64,000 bases of DNA from Clostridiales bacterium GWF2_38_85 (GCA_001797275.1 MGOY01000028.1:1-64000); one strand, 5' to 3'. Shown: positions 45,465-55,529, counted from the first letter of the stretch. A program made the numbers and translations. Notes: generated by a model not told the origin, from the sequence alone.

Positions 45465-47180
45465 ATGAAAAAATATTTTGAATATATAAAACCGCAAATA
45501 CCAAAAATGAGCTTTGGATTATTCATTAAATTCATAGGTACTATAATGGATCTATTACTTCCCTGGATACTGGCATTTATGATCGATGATGTTGTTCCGA
45601 CAAAAAATAAAAGTAACATTATTTTCTGGGGTTGTATGATGGTTCTGTTTTCTATATTGGCAGTTACAGCAAATATTGTTGCAAACCGAATGGCATCAAG
45701 GGTTGCAATGAATACAACTCAGAAAATAAGATATGATCTTTTTAAGAAAATACTGTATTTATCATGTAAACAGATTGATGATTTTACTATCCCATCGCTT
45801 GAATCAAGACTGACCACTGATACCTACAACCTCCATCAAATGACCGGATCGATGCAAAGACTTGGCGTCAGAGCTCCGATTTTATTAATAGGAGGTATAA
45901 TAATAACGCTTTCCCTCGACCCTATTTTATCGCTCACATTAATTTCGGTTCTACCTATTATCGGATATACAGTTTATAAAATTTCAAAAAAAGGCATTCC
46001 GTTATATACTGAACAGCAAAAAGCAACCGATAATATGGTCAGAGTAGTTCGTGAAAATGCAGTTGGGGTCAGAATTATAAGAGCACTGTCAAAATCGGAT
46101 TTTGAACAACAAAGATTTGATTCGGTAAATAATGAGGTTACCGGAAAAGAAACAAAAGCATCCGTGATTATGGCTATCAGCAATCCGCTTATGAATCTGT
46201 TCTTTTACTTAGGACTGACAATGGTTATACTTGTTGGTGCATTCAGAGTAAACAGCGGCTTTACACAGGCTGGTACTATTATCGCATTTTTAACATATTT
46301 CACCATTATACTTAATGCAATGCTCTCGATTACAAGAATGTTTGTTATGCTTTCAAAAGCGATTGCTTCAGCAAAAAGAATCAACGAAGTTCTCACTGCT
46401 GAAGAAGATCTGAAAATGTATCCGATCGATCATGTTGACAACGATTATCATATTGAATTCAATAATGTTTCATTTTCATACAATAAGAAACAGAATAATG
46501 TCGATGATATATCATTTAAACTCAAAAAAGGCGAAACACTGGGTATAATAGGTGCAACCGGTTGTGGAAAAAGTACAATAATAAATCTTTTAATCAGATT
46601 TTATGATCCCGACAAAGGTCAAATACGAATTAATGGTGACAACATCAACAGTATACCCTTTAATAAACTCCACTCAAAATTCGGAATTGTATTTCAGAAT
46701 GATATTCTATTTGCCGACTCAATCGGTGAAAATATAAGCTTTGGCAGAAAGCTGCCTAATGAAGAAATCGAAAAAGCTGCCGAATTTGCACAGGCAAAAC
46801 TATTCATTGATGATTTAGAGGAAGGCTACAGCTATAACCTAACATCAAAGGGCACCAACATCAGCGGCGGGCAGAAACAAAGATTGTTAATTTCACGCGC
46901 AATTGCGTCCAATCCTGAAATTCTGATTTTAGATGACTCATCAAGTGCATTGGATTATAAAACAGATGCTGAATTCAGAAAGGTACTTCTGAATAATTAT
47001 AAAGATACAACAACTATTATAATTGCTCAACGAATCAGCTCCATACGAAATGCGGATCTTATTATCGTTATGGATGAAGGTAAAATTATTGTGATGGGTA
47101 AACACTCGGATTTAATCAAAGATTGTACACTCTACAAACAAATCTCCGATTCTCAGATGGGAGAGAAGCAATATGAATAA
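45465..47180 (+). CDS. ABC exporter half-transporter, degenerate catalytic site
   Basis: 571 residues: six-helix membrane domain (about 1-315) fused to an ATP-binding domain. Walker A GATGCGKST, Q-loop FGIVFQND, signature ISGGQKQR, and Walker B LILDDSSSALD in which Asp replaces the catalytic Glu. That substitution is typical of one partner of heterodimeric multidrug exporters such as BmrCD. The gene overlaps the next by eight bases. Likely role is drug or lipid export under control of the upstream MarR protein. Confidence 0.93.
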   Translation: MKKYFEYIKPQIPKMSFGLFIKFIGTIMDLLLPWILAFMIDDVVPTKNKSNIIFWGCMMVLFSILAVTANIVANRMASRVAMNTTQKIRYDLFKKILYLSCKQIDDFTIPSLESRLTTDTYNLHQMTGSMQRLGVRAPILLIGGIIITLSLDPILSLTLISVLPIIGYTVYKISKKGIPLYTEQQKATDNMVRVVRENAVGVRIIRALSKSDFEQQRFDSVNNEVTGKETKASVIMAISNPLMNLFFYLGLTMVILVGAFRVNSGFTQAGTIIAFLTYFTIILNAMLSITRMFVMLSKAIASAKRINEVLTAEEDLKMYPIDHVDNDYHIEFNNVSFSYNKKQNNVDDISFKLKKGETLGIIGATGCGKSTIINLLIRFYDPDKGQIRINGDNINSIPFNKLHSKFGIVFQNDILFADSIGENISFGRKLPNEEIEKAAEFAQAKLFIDDLEEGYSYNLTSKGTNISGGQKQRLLISRAIASNPEILILDDSSSALDYKTDAEFRKVLLNNYKDTTTIIIAQRISSIRNADLIIVMDEGKIIVMGKHSDLIKDCTLYKQISDSQMGEKQYE

Positions 47181-48933
47181 CAATGTAAATGTTAAACCAG
47201 ATAAAAAATATGTTTTATTAAGGCTTTGGAATTACCTTTATCATTACAAATGGAATCTGCTTCTCGTTTTCATTCTGTCATTACTTAGCAATGTACTTGC
47301 ATTAATCGGTCCAAAGCTTGCGGGAGATGCAATTGATGCAATAGGCATTGTTCCAGGTCAGGTTCAGTTTAACAAAGTATTTATATATATATTTTTTATG
47401 CTTATATTTTATATCCTTTCATCCTGTCTTTTATATATACTTTCGGTTGTAATGATAAAATTAAGCCGCAAGGTAACATATAAAATGAGAAAGGATCTTT
47501 TCGATAAGCTTACAACACTTCCTGTCGGTTTTTTTGATAAAACTCAAACAGGCGAAATAGTCAGCAGAATCTCATATGATATTGATACGGTGAACGCTTC
47601 ATTATCACATGATTTGCTTCAGGTTTCAACAAGCGCTATTACTGTCATCGGTTCATTAATTATGATGATTATTATTTCTCCGTTAATGGTGACGATATTT
47701 TTACTTACAATTCCCTGTTCGATTCTTTTTACAAAATATATGACAAAAAAAGTTAGACCTTTATACAGAAAACGTTCCGCAAATCTCGGTGAGCTGAACG
47801 GATATGCCGAGGAGGTTATTTCCGGGCAAAAAACAATTAAAGCATATCACCAGGAGGAATCCATAATTGAACGTTTTGAGAAAAGGAATAATAATGCTGT
47901 TGAAGCTTACTTTAAAGCCGATTATTATGGAAGTACAACCGGTCCCGGGGTGAATTTTATCAACAATCTTTCACTTTCTCTTGTTAGCGTTTTCGGTGCA
48001 TTATTATTTCTGTTTGGGAAAATAACACCCGGTAATCTTTCTTCCTTCGTTTTATATTCAAGAAAATTTTCCGGACCTATAAATGAAATGGCAAACATCA
48101 TCAGTGAACTTCAGTCAGCTCTTGCTGCTGCTGTGAGAATGTTCAAAATGATTGATGAAGTACCCGAACCTGCTGACAGTATTGATGCGAAAGCACTCAA
48201 TAATGTTGAAGGAAATGTTGAATTCAAGAATGTTGATTTCGGATATGTCCCAAACAAACAAATAATTAAGAATTTAAATTTGAAAGTACAACAAGGCGGC
48301 CTTATTGCTATTGTCGGGCCTACCGGCGCCGGAAAAACTACGATTATCAATCTTTTGATGCGTTTTTATGATCCGCAGAACGGTTATATTTATGTCGATG
48401 ATAATGATATAATGAAAATAACACGCAAATCCTTACGTCGAGCTTATACAATGGTATTACAGGATACATGGTTGTTCACAGGTACTATCTTCGAAAATAT
48501 TGCATATGTTAAGAAAGATGCTACCCTTGAAGAAGTTATCGGAGTCTGTAAAGTTGCTAAAATTCATTCATTTATCACTCAGCTTCCCAACGGCTACAAT
48601 ACTGTTATTAACGAAGATGGTATGAATATCTCCAAAGGTCAGAAGCAGATGCTTACAATCGCCAGAGCAATGCTTGTCGATTCCAAAATGTTGATTTTTG
48701 ATGAAGCAACTTCAAATGTTGACACTAGAACAGAACAGCAGATTCAGGAAGCTATGATACAGCTTATGCAGGGCAAAACCTGTTTTGTAATAGCACATCG
48801 TCTTTCTACAGTAAAGAATGCAGATATTATTCTTGTTGTAAAAGACGGTCATATTATTGAACAAGGAAAGCATGACGAGCTACTTCAAAAGAACGGTTTT
48901 TACACTGGATTGTTCAACTCACAATATGAATAA
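47173..48933 (+). CDS. ABC exporter half-transporter, canonical Walker B partner
   Basis: 586 residues: membrane domain plus ATPase. Walker A GPTGAGKTT, Walker B MLIFDEATSNVD with catalytic Glu, His switch FVIAHRLST, but an altered signature ISKGQKQM instead of LSGGQ. Paired with the first subunit (normal signature, missing Glu), this gives one functional and one degenerate ATP site, as in known heterodimers. The operon ends at the terminator 48942-48975. Confidence 0.94.
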   Translation: MNNNVNVKPDKKYVLLRLWNYLYHYKWNLLLVFILSLLSNVLALIGPKLAGDAIDAIGIVPGQVQFNKVFIYIFFMLIFYILSSCLLYILSVVMIKLSRKVTYKMRKDLFDKLTTLPVGFFDKTQTGEIVSRISYDIDTVNASLSHDLLQVSTSAITVIGSLIMMIIISPLMVTIFLLTIPCSILFTKYMTKKVRPLYRKRSANLGELNGYAEEVISGQKTIKAYHQEESIIERFEKRNNNAVEAYFKADYYGSTTGPGVNFINNLSLSLVSVFGALLFLFGKITPGNLSSFVLYSRKFSGPINEMANIISELQSALAAAVRMFKMIDEVPEPADSIDAKALNNVEGNVEFKNVDFGYVPNKQIIKNLNLKVQQGGLIAIVGPTGAGKTTIINLLMRFYDPQNGYIYVDDNDIMKITRKSLRRAYTMVLQDTWLFTGTIFENIAYVKKDATLEEVIGVCKVAKIHSFITQLPNGYNTVINEDGMNISKGQKQMLTIARAMLVDSKMLIFDEATSNVDTRTEQQIQEAMIQLMQGKTCFVIAHRLSTVKNADIILVVKDGHIIEQGKHDELLQKNGFYTGLFNSQYE

Positions 48934-48941
48934 TAAAACCA

Positions 48942-48975
48942 AAAACCACCGATCCTTAGCGGAATCGGTGGTTTT
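48942..48975. terminator. Terminator of the ABC exporter operon
   Basis: A 12-bp stem AAAACCACCGAT/ATCGGTGGTTTT with an inner CC/GG pair. It lies between convergent genes and so may also serve the RadC-like gene. Confidence 0.85.
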
Positions 48976-49012
48976 CAGCGTAACCTATTTATGAAGAAGT
49001 TTGAATCGGCTT

Positions 49013-49765
49013 TTACTGAGAGAATGATTTTGATATATCATAATCAAGTGATTTAAGAATTCTTGTGTAGCTGTTATGAGTGACTACAAAATGTTCCATT
49101 AAAAGTATTCTTAGTGCTTCAAGTGCATTTTTAAGGCCGTAAGTAAACAATTCATCATCTCTTGACGGTTTGAGACAACCATCGGGATGTAAATGTGCTA
49201 AAACTACAGTATGGGGTTTTGCATTAAGGCAAATACCCAATATTTCATCAAGAGCGTTTTCTTCTTTATTAAAAGTGTATTTAAGTTTATTGAGTGAAAT
49301 AATACTTTTATTTTTATTGACACATATAAGAACAGTAGTTTCAGTAGTATCAAGAGAAAAATAGTTGATTAAAAACTCACCAATTTCATTTAAATTGTTT
49401 ATTCTTGTATTCTCAATTTTTTTACAACTGAGTGATCGTCTGATTAATTCAGGTATCAGTTTAATTAAAACAGCGGTATTTTCACCGACACCCTCAACAT
49501 CCTGTAAGTGTTCAAAACGGGTGTTTAGAATCCCGTTAATTGAACCAAATGTATTTAATAGTTTATGAGCAGTAGTATTTGTGTCTGCACGAGGTATTGA
49601 ATAAAACAATAAAAGTTCTAAAAGCTGATGGTCGCTAAGATAATTATTGTTGTTAATGAATTGTCTTTTTAATCTTGCACGATGACCTGAGTGAATATTA
49701 GAAGAATCTGATTTTTCATCTTTCGACTTATCTGTATTTTCATATTTCATATATAAAATTCTCAC
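49013..49765 (-). CDS. radC: RadC-like JAB-domain protein
   Basis: 250 residues. The N-terminal helix-hairpin-helix region reads HRARLKRQF, LELLLFYSIPRADTN and DVEGVGENTAVLIKL. The C-terminal JAB/MPN-like domain has AHLHPDGCLKPSRDD, close to the usual HNHPSG-x-PS-x-x-D, but with Leu and Asp at normally conserved places. Metal-binding His and Asp remain. RadC function is not settled. GTG at 49765 and ATG at 49747 are both possible starts, neither with a strong ribosome site. Confidence 0.85.
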   Translation of the reverse strand: MRILYMKYENTDKSKDEKSDSSNIHSGHRARLKRQFINNNNYLSDHQLLELLLFYSIPRADTNTTAHKLLNTFGSINGILNTRFEHLQDVEGVGENTAVLIKLIPELIRRSLSCKKIENTRINNLNEIGEFLINYFSLDTTETTVLICVNKNKSIISLNKLKYTFNKEENALDEILGICLNAKPHTVVLAHLHPDGCLKPSRDDELFTYGLKNALEALRILLMEHFVVTHNSYTRILKSLDYDISKSFSQ

Positions 49766-49863
49766 AACTTTCCAGCTTTTTAACTATAACATATCTAAAA
49801 CTTCAAGTCAATATCAGAAAACTTATTTGCTAACACATTTCAGATGTTTCTAACATTATATCA

Positions 49864-50505
49864 TTATTTACCTTCTATGTGCTCTCTCAGATGTTTTGAT
49901 AACATTGCGAGTGAAGCTGCCATATTTTCATTCTGAACTAATATATCAGCCGGAACTGTTAAATGCACAGGCGCAAAATTCCATATTGCCATGATACCGC
50001 TGCAAACAAGAACATCGCATACTTTCTGAGCTTCATTTGCAGGTACAGTAATAATACCGATTTTTATATTATATTTGTTACTTATCTCGTTAATTTCAGT
50101 TAATGGAAATATAACTTTTCCGGAAATCTCCGTCCCTGTTAATCGACTATCGATATCAAATGCTGCAACAATATCCAATCCATATATTTCAAATCCTTTA
50201 TATGATAATAACGCTTTGCCAAGAGAACCGGCGCCAACAAGGATTGCTTCATTGGTATTATTATAACCAGCAAATGATTCCATGTTTATTATTAATTCAT
50301 TTATAATAAATCCTGTTTTTGGTTTTCCGTGTGTTGTACTCATTGCAGCAAAATCTTTTCTAACCTGAACTTCATTCAGCTTAAGCTCTGCAGCAACAGA
50401 AGGTGCTGAAATAATAGTCATATTCTTAATTTTTAAATCTTTTAGATGTTGAAGATAAATTGGGATTCTCCGAATTGTTTGCTTTGAAATATTCCGATCA
50501 GACAT
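49864..50505 (-). CDS. rex: Redox-sensing transcriptional repressor Rex
   Basis: 213 residues. The N-terminal winged helix has SKQTIRRIPIYLQHLKDL and LNEVQVRKDFAAMS (recognition helix). The C-terminal Rossmann domain has AILVGAGSLGKALLSY and VAAFDIDSRLTG for NAD(H). MAIWNFAPVHLTVP is the family C-terminal signature. It senses the NADH/NAD ratio and represses fermentation genes. The consensus promoter is at 50542-50570. No TTGTTAA-n4-TTAACAA Rex box was recognised near it. Confidence 0.96.
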   Translation of the reverse strand: MSDRNISKQTIRRIPIYLQHLKDLKIKNMTIISAPSVAAELKLNEVQVRKDFAAMSTTHGKPKTGFIINELIINMESFAGYNNTNEAILVGAGSLGKALLSYKGFEIYGLDIVAAFDIDSRLTGTEISGKVIFPLTEINEISNKYNIKIGIITVPANEAQKVCDVLVCSGIMAIWNFAPVHLTVPADILVQNENMAASLAMLSKHLREHIEGK

Positions 50506-50541
50506 TTATTCACTTCCAATATAAGTATTTTTTATATCAGT

Positions 50542-50570
50542 ATTATAATTGTTTTAAAATAAATTGTCAA
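50542..50570 (-). promoter_or_regulatory. rex promoter, perfect consensus
   Basis: Minus strand TTGACA (complement of 50565-50570), 17-bp spacer, TATAAT (complement of 50542-50547), 37 bp before the rex start. Confidence 0.82.
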
Positions 50571-50681
50571 TAGGAGTCGATAAATGATTATAAAAAAATT
50601 ATTAATTAACATATATTTAATTATATTCCATTATATATATGTTATAATATGGTATATTTTTATTTTGAAAGGATCATACAT

Positions 50682-50909
50682 ATGTCAAAATCAAATAAGG
50701 AACTAACAATTGAAGTTGTAAACAGTTTTATGCAATCATGGTCAATCAAAAATAATACATTGGCAATTCAATCTGATCAATTAATTGAGTTAATAAAAAA
50801 AGTTAATAGAACAATATGTAATCTTGATATTCCAAACGAATGTAATGAGAATGATAAAGTTGAATTTTCAGAATTTGTAAAGAAACATAAATCGGAAATC
50901 AATCGATGA
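50682..50909 (+). CDS. Small hypothetical protein
   Basis: 75 residues from the ATG at 50682, chosen because AAAGGA lies eight bases upstream and earlier in-frame codons have none. No family recognised. The sequence is polar and predicted mostly helical, with two Cys (IC in RTICNLD and EC in NECNEND). The upstream region has a TATAAT-like box (about 50643). No signal peptide. It is a single small gene between rex and the surface protein. Confidence 0.6.
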   Translation: MSKSNKELTIEVVNSFMQSWSIKNNTLAIQSDQLIELIKKVNRTICNLDIPNECNENDKVEFSEFVKKHKSEINR

Positions 50910-51073
50910 TATGCTGTAAATTTACATTATATATATACATTTAAAACATATTTAATATTATTTTATTTATTTTTATAGTATATTTATTAAATTATTATAT
51001 TGACTTTATAAATTTATATGGTATAATATAATCGTTTAGAGATTTAATCTCAGATAAGGAAAGGGTATAAATT

Positions 51074-51829
51074 ATGAAAAAGATTTTTGCATTAATTTTT
51101 GCAGTAACCTTAGTATTTTCATTAACAGGCATTTTTGTTGCTGCTGAAGATACTGCGATTACTGTAAAAACAGTAACTTTTGACGGGGATCCTGCTGAAG
51201 TTGCTGCTGTTCCGATGGCAAGCCAAACACTCGATGTTCTTATAGACGGAAATAATGTCAGCACAGCTACCGGATTCTCAACATCCGGTATAGTATTATT
51301 CCAGAATAAGAAATGTACAGAAGCAGGTGTGTATCCTGAATACAGCATTGTAATGGAACTCAATGAAGCAACTGATATTGGTGGTGTTACATTGGATTTC
51401 TACAAAGAGTATATGTCGATGATTGGTCTTCCTAAGGATAACACCATTGATGTTGAATACTCGACAGATGGTTCAGCTTTCTTTCCTGTTGATTCATTTA
51501 CATTTGTTGGTGAAGCAGTTCAAGGTGAGATCGAAGTTCAAACAGTTGAATTAGCTTTTGATTCAGCAATTACTGCAAAGTACATAAAAGTTACTATGGC
51601 ATATGGTGATAGTCCTTTTACAGGCGATGCTAAAGTAGTTTGGGAATGGCAGGGCTTAACAGAGGTTGGCGTTGTTGCCGGAACAATTTCAGATGAATCA
51701 ATAGTTGAAGAATCTACAACTGATGAATCAACATCAACTCCCGACACTGGCGATTATGGATATGTCGCATTCATCGCATTAGCAGTTGTTACTCTTGCAG
51801 GTGCCATAGTTGTTAAAAGAGTCAGATAG
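51074..51829 (+). CDS. Secreted surface protein with PDTG sortase-type tail
   Basis: 251 residues. A signal peptide (about 1-25, ends FVAAE) precedes a beta-rich domain of discoidin/galactose-binding flavour (YSIVMELNEATDIGGVTLDFY, DVEYSTDGSAFFPVDSF, KYIKVTMAYG). A Ser/Thr/Glu linker then leads to a C-terminal sorting signal TPDTGD, a hydrophobic helix and a KRVR tail. The PxTGD-type signal suggests covalent attachment to peptidoglycan by a sortase not in this window. Ligand unknown. Confidence 0.82.
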   Translation: MKKIFALIFAVTLVFSLTGIFVAAEDTAITVKTVTFDGDPAEVAAVPMASQTLDVLIDGNNVSTATGFSTSGIVLFQNKKCTEAGVYPEYSIVMELNEATDIGGVTLDFYKEYMSMIGLPKDNTIDVEYSTDGSAFFPVDSFTFVGEAVQGEIEVQTVELAFDSAITAKYIKVTMAYGDSPFTGDAKVVWEWQGLTEVGVVAGTISDESIVEESTTDESTSTPDTGDYGYVAFIALAVVTLAGAIVVKRVR

Positions 51830-51849
51830 TTTAGAATAAGTAAAACATA

Positions 51850-51932
51850 AGTGGCTGTATCAAAATAGTGCAAAATCAACAAATGGAACCCGAAGCTGTA
51901 GAAAACTACTGCGAGAGGTGACATTTGTTGAT
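51850..51932. repeat. Possible IS-end remnant / inverted repeat
   Basis: ATCAACAAATG (51875-51885) and CATTTGTTGAT (51922-51932) are perfect inverted repeats 36 bp apart. They are preceded by GTGGCTGTATCAAAATAG, which resembles ends of IS1182-type elements (GGCTGTCTCAAAA). No transposase remains nearby. Confidence 0.35.
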
Positions 51933-51955
51933 AGAACAAAACTCTGATTGAATCA

Positions 51956-51985
51956 AAGAAAGCGTGCTTTTTTGCGCGCTTTCTT
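51956..51985. terminator. Terminator-like hairpin after the surface protein
   Basis: AAGAAAGCGTGC/GCGCGCTTTCTT with one G-U pair and a six-T loop, no downstream T run. The rest of the 51830-52131 gap shows no gene. Confidence 0.5.
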
Positions 51986-52131
51986 CATCTCTAAAATATT
52001 ATTAGTGATAATTCTATTTTAATTATGATTTTAATAAACAATTGTTTTGAACGTTCTGTGCATTTTGCTGCAACCACTTTTTGCATTTTATTGATTAAAT
52101 TATCTTATACAAATTTGATTATGAAATAGCA

Positions 52132-52557
52132 TTATTCAAACATTGCTATTCGACGTTCGTGACGACCGCTTTCAAATTGAGTATTAAGGAATAGCTTTGC
52201 AAGTTCCATCGCTTTTTCGTTGCTTACTACTCTTCCACCCAGGCACAATACATTTGCATTATTGTGTTTTCTTGAGAACTCACAGGAAAATTCATCAGAT
52301 AATACTGCTGCTCTAATTCCTTTCTGTTTGTTTGCTACCATTGACATACCAATTCCAGTACCGCAGCATAAAATCCCAAGCTCCGCAGTACCGTCCTGTA
52401 TCTTTGAACATAACTTTTTTGCATAAACCGGATAGTCGACCGATTCGGTATTATACGAGCCAATATCGATATATTCGATGTTGGTCTCATCAAGGTATTT
52501 CTTTATTGCTTCCTTGATTATGAATCCACCATGGTCTGCTCCTAATACTATCATCAT
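52132..52557 (-). CDS. rpiB: Ribose-5-phosphate isomerase B
   Basis: 141 residues from the ATG at 52557 (or the adjacent one at 52554), with AAAGGATGG upstream. Longer in-frame starts lack a site. LacA/RpiB fold: LGADHGGF, CCGTGIGMSMVANK (active-site Cys and phosphate loop) and RKHNNANVLCLGGRVV. It interconverts ribose 5-phosphate and ribulose 5-phosphate. It lies 72 bp downstream of tsaB, possibly in the same transcription unit. Confidence 0.94.
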   Translation of the reverse strand: MMIVLGADHGGFIIKEAIKKYLDETNIEYIDIGSYNTESVDYPVYAKKLCSKIQDGTAELGILCCGTGIGMSMVANKQKGIRAAVLSDEFSCEFSRKHNNANVLCLGGRVVSNEKAMELAKLFLNTQFESGRHERRIAMFE

Positions 52558-52629
52558 AAATATATCCATCCTTTCTTGTTGTCCCTGATGTTTGGTACGG
52601 TTCTTTATATATCGCACATTTTTAATTAA

Positions 52630-53322
52630 TTAATTTTTATTATTATTTTCATTTCTTTCTCTCTCAGCTTGCGAAGGTCTCAGATATTTTGGCTGTAATT
52701 TTTCAGCTTCAATCGAAGGCGTATAATATCCGCATATAGCCGTTGATAATGCATTCTGATACATTGCTGTTTGCGAAGCAAGAATTATATTTGCATTACC
52801 GGTATACTGAATGTTGAACAGCCTTGCACCGTCTCCGCAGATTATTATGGGTTTATCAAAACGATTCAGCTCTTCTGAAAGATTGTCTGCAGTTATAATC
52901 CTGTCATCGCAGAGTCTTTTTCCTGTTCCATCAAATAATGCATTATAAAACTGACTGCGTCTTGCATCCATCACCGGGCAAATAATACTTCCTGCCGGAG
53001 TGATATTCGTCGCAAGTGCAGCAAGTGTTGACACCGCTGCACAGGGGATATTATATGGCATTGCAAGTCCCTTCACTGTCGATACACCGATTCGAACGCC
53101 TGTAAATGAACCCGGACCAACTGTAACAGCGATTCTGTCAATGTCCTTCATTTCACATACGTAGCGTTTGAGCATTGCTTCAGCCATAGGCATCATGTTT
53201 TCGCTGTGTGTCAGCTTATTCTTTATGGAAAAAACAGCATATTTATCAACTATACTATCGTTTATATCTGCAACTGCACAGGATGCAACTATTGCAGTTG
53301 TGTCAAATGCAAGAATCAGCAT
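52630..53322 (-). CDS. tsaB: tRNA threonylcarbamoyladenosine biosynthesis protein TsaB
   Basis: 230 residues. The ASKHA-fold N-terminus [16 protein letters not shown] and the segment [27 protein letters not shown] are the TsaB signatures. [16 protein letters not shown] and YLRPSQAE occur later. It supports TsaD in making t6A in tRNA. It overlaps tsaE by seven bases. tsaD is not in the window. Confidence 0.94.
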   Translation of the reverse strand: MLILAFDTTAIVASCAVADINDSIVDKYAVFSIKNKLTHSENMMPMAEAMLKRYVCEMKDIDRIAVTVGPGSFTGVRIGVSTVKGLAMPYNIPCAAVSTLAALATNITPAGSIICPVMDARRSQFYNALFDGTGKRLCDDRIITADNLSEELNRFDKPIIICGDGARLFNIQYTGNANIILASQTAMYQNALSTAICGYYTPSIEAEKLQPKYLRPSQAERERNENNNKN

Positions 53323-53750
53323 TTTTTCTCCTCTTCAACTGTAATACGGCGTTCATCATCAGAAATTCTTTCTATCTTTACAATAATGGAAGTTGGTGGG
53401 ATTGATGATTCAATGTTTTCACTCCATTCGGTGATGATAATACCGTTATTAAAGTAATCATCAAAACCGATTGAATACAAATCATCTTCACCGGTTATTC
53501 GGTACATATCGAAGTGATAAATAGTTTGATTATTGCCAATATATTCGTTTACTAATGCAAATGTCGGGCTATGCACCAGATGCTCTGCTTCAGGAATGAG
53601 CTTTTTTACAATGCCACGCACAAAAACTGTTTTTCCCGCTCCCAGCTCGCCATACAAAGCAACAAAGCTGTTTTCATCAAGAAGCAATGCAATCTGTGAA
53701 CCGATATCTTCGGTTTCTGCTTCAGATTTAGTCAAATATTCTTTAATCAT
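53316..53750 (-). CDS. tsaE: tRNA threonylcarbamoyladenosine biosynthesis ATPase TsaE
   Basis: 144 residues. Walker A in LYGELGAGKTVFVRGI (about 33-41), HSPTFALVNEY switch region, HFDMYRI Walker B-like and TEWSENIE motif typical of TsaE. It is the ATPase of the t6A complex. Its start overlaps the fhs stop by one base. Confidence 0.95.
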   Translation of the reverse strand: MIKEYLTKSEAETEDIGSQIALLLDENSFVALYGELGAGKTVFVRGIVKKLIPEAEHLVHSPTFALVNEYIGNNQTIYHFDMYRITGEDDLYSIGFDDYFNNGIIITEWSENIESSIPPTSIIVKIERISDDERRITVEEEKKC

Positions 53751-55411
53751 TAAAAAATCCCGCTTATATTTCCGTTATCATCTATATTTATTCGTTCTGC
53801 GGAAGGGCGTTTTGGCAGTCCGGGCATTGTAAGTATTTTACCCGCAAGTGCGACAATAAATCCTGCTCCTGCCGAAACATAGATATCTCTTATGTTAATT
53901 GTATGTCCTTTTGGCGCACCCAATAGCTTTGGATCATCAGACAACGAATACTGTGTCTTAGCAATACATACCGGCAGATTCGCATATCCAAGCTTTTCAA
54001 TTCCCTTTATAGCTTCTTTAGCATCCGGATTAAATTCTACTCTTCCTGCGCGATATATCTTTGTTGCGATTGTTTCGATTTTATCCTTGATGCTCAATTC
54101 ATTGTTGTATAAAAGTTTGAAGTTCGCATTGTTACTGTTACAAATTTCGCAAAGCTTTGTTGCCAATTTCTCTGCTCCTTCACCGCCTAAAGCAAATGCT
54201 TTGGAGACAACTGCCGGAACACCCATTGTTTCACAATGTTCCTTAATAAAAGCGAGCTCGCTTTCGGTGTCGGTATAAAAATGATTTATGGCAACAATTA
54301 CAGGAAGATTGTAATTCTTCAGGTTCTCGATATGTGTTGTGAGGTTACAGATGCCTTTATTAAGTGCATCAAGGTTTTCTTGTGAAAGGTCAGCTACCTG
54401 AACACCGCCATTGTATTTCAAAGCTCTGACAGTCACAACGAGTACAACTGCCGAAGGAATTAATCCTGATTTACGGCATTTAATATCAAAGAACTTCTGT
54501 GCTCCGAGATCTGCACCGAATCCGGCTTCGGTAATACAATAATCCCCAAGCTTCAACGCAGTTCTGGTTGCAATAACCGAATTACAACCATGCGCAATGT
54601 TTGCGAACGGACCACCGTGAATTATGCAGGGCGTGTTTTCAATAGTCTGAACAAGGTTTGGATCAACTGCATTTTTGAGCAGCGCAGCCATAGCTCCATC
54701 TGCTTTGAGCTGTCTTGAATAGACAGGGTAACCGTCTTTGTCGTATGCAACCAGTATGTTACCCAGTTTTTCTTTGAGGTCTGAAAGTGATTCAGAAAGG
54801 CAGAGTATTGCCATTATCTCACTCGCAACGGTTATCATGAAGCTTTCGTTTCTTGTTTCATTTTCACCGATTTCAACTGTTATGCGACGTAAAGCACGAT
54901 CATTCATATCGAGAGTTCTTTTGATTATAACTCTTGCAGGATCTATATTAAGCTCGTTGCCATGGTAAATATGATTATCAAGCATTGCGCAAAGTAGGTT
55001 ATTTGCACTGGTGATAGCATGAAAATCGCCAGTAAAATGAAGGTTTATTTCATCCATTGGCATGACCTGCGAATAACCACCGCCTGCTGCGCCGCCCTTC
55101 ATCCCGAAAACAGGACCTAATGACGGCTCACGGATAGCTATAATCGCTTTTTTGCCGATTTTCGCCATTGCCTGACCGAGACCTACGGTTGTGGTTGTCT
55201 TGCCTTCTCCGGCCGGCGTGGGGTTTATGGCTGTTACGAGAATTAATTTCCCATCCGGTTTGCTTTGCAATTTTTCCCGTGCTTTAGCAGTTATTTTTGC
55301 TTTATATTTTCCGTATTGTTCAATATCATCTTCTGTTAAGCCGATTTTGGCTGCAATTTCTTTGATATTGACCATTTTTGCTTCTGACGCTATCTGAACA
55401 TCCGACTTCAT
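53750..55411 (-). CDS. fhs: Formate-tetrahydrofolate ligase
   Basis: 553 residues, typical length. ATP site [52 protein letters not shown] and the [13 protein letters not shown]-type segment ([12 protein letters not shown]). It makes 10-formyl-tetrahydrofolate from formate and ATP, feeding purine synthesis or the Wood-Ljungdahl methyl branch. It is the first gene of fhs-tsaE-tsaB. A leader of about 110 bases with a long-range hairpin precedes it. Confidence 0.97.
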   Translation of the reverse strand: MKSDVQIASEAKMVNIKEIAAKIGLTEDDIEQYGKYKAKITAKAREKLQSKPDGKLILVTAINPTPAGEGKTTTTVGLGQAMAKIGKKAIIAIREPSLGPVFGMKGGAAGGGYSQVMPMDEINLHFTGDFHAITSANNLLCAMLDNHIYHGNELNIDPARVIIKRTLDMNDRALRRITVEIGENETRNESFMITVASEIMAILCLSESLSDLKEKLGNILVAYDKDGYPVYSRQLKADGAMAALLKNAVDPNLVQTIENTPCIIHGGPFANIAHGCNSVIATRTALKLGDYCITEAGFGADLGAQKFFDIKCRKSGLIPSAVVLVVTVRALKYNGGVQVADLSQENLDALNKGICNLTTHIENLKNYNLPVIVAINHFYTDTESELAFIKEHCETMGVPAVVSKAFALGGEGAEKLATKLCEICNSNNANFKLLYNNELSIKDKIETIATKIYRAGRVEFNPDAKEAIKGIEKLGYANLPVCIAKTQYSLSDDPKLLGAPKGHTINIRDIYVSAGAGFIVALAGKILTMPGLPKRPSAERINIDDNGNISGIF

Positions 55412-55433
55412 ATATTAACATCCATTCTGCCGC

Positions 55434-55500
55434 ATAGCGACCGCACACAATATAGCGTGAAACAAATTATCTTCTCAATGTTAACTTAATTTTCACGCTA
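55434..55500 (-). other. Candidate structured leader of fhs
   Basis: On the minus strand TAGCGTGAAA pairs with TTTCACGCTA (55491-55500 with 55453-55462, 10 bp, 28-base loop). A second CGCTA (complement of 55435-55439), 24 bases before the start codon, could pair with the same TAGCG, giving mutually exclusive structures. It does not obviously match the ZTP (pfl) or tetrahydrofolate riboswitch consensus known for fhs genes. Confidence 0.35.
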
Positions 55501-55529
55501 CCCTCCCGAATACATATAAATAATAATTT

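Noticed and set aside
50506-50681. Rex operator upstream of rex
   Set aside because: No TTGTTAA-n4-TTAACAA-like palindrome seen; only the consensus promoter is clear.
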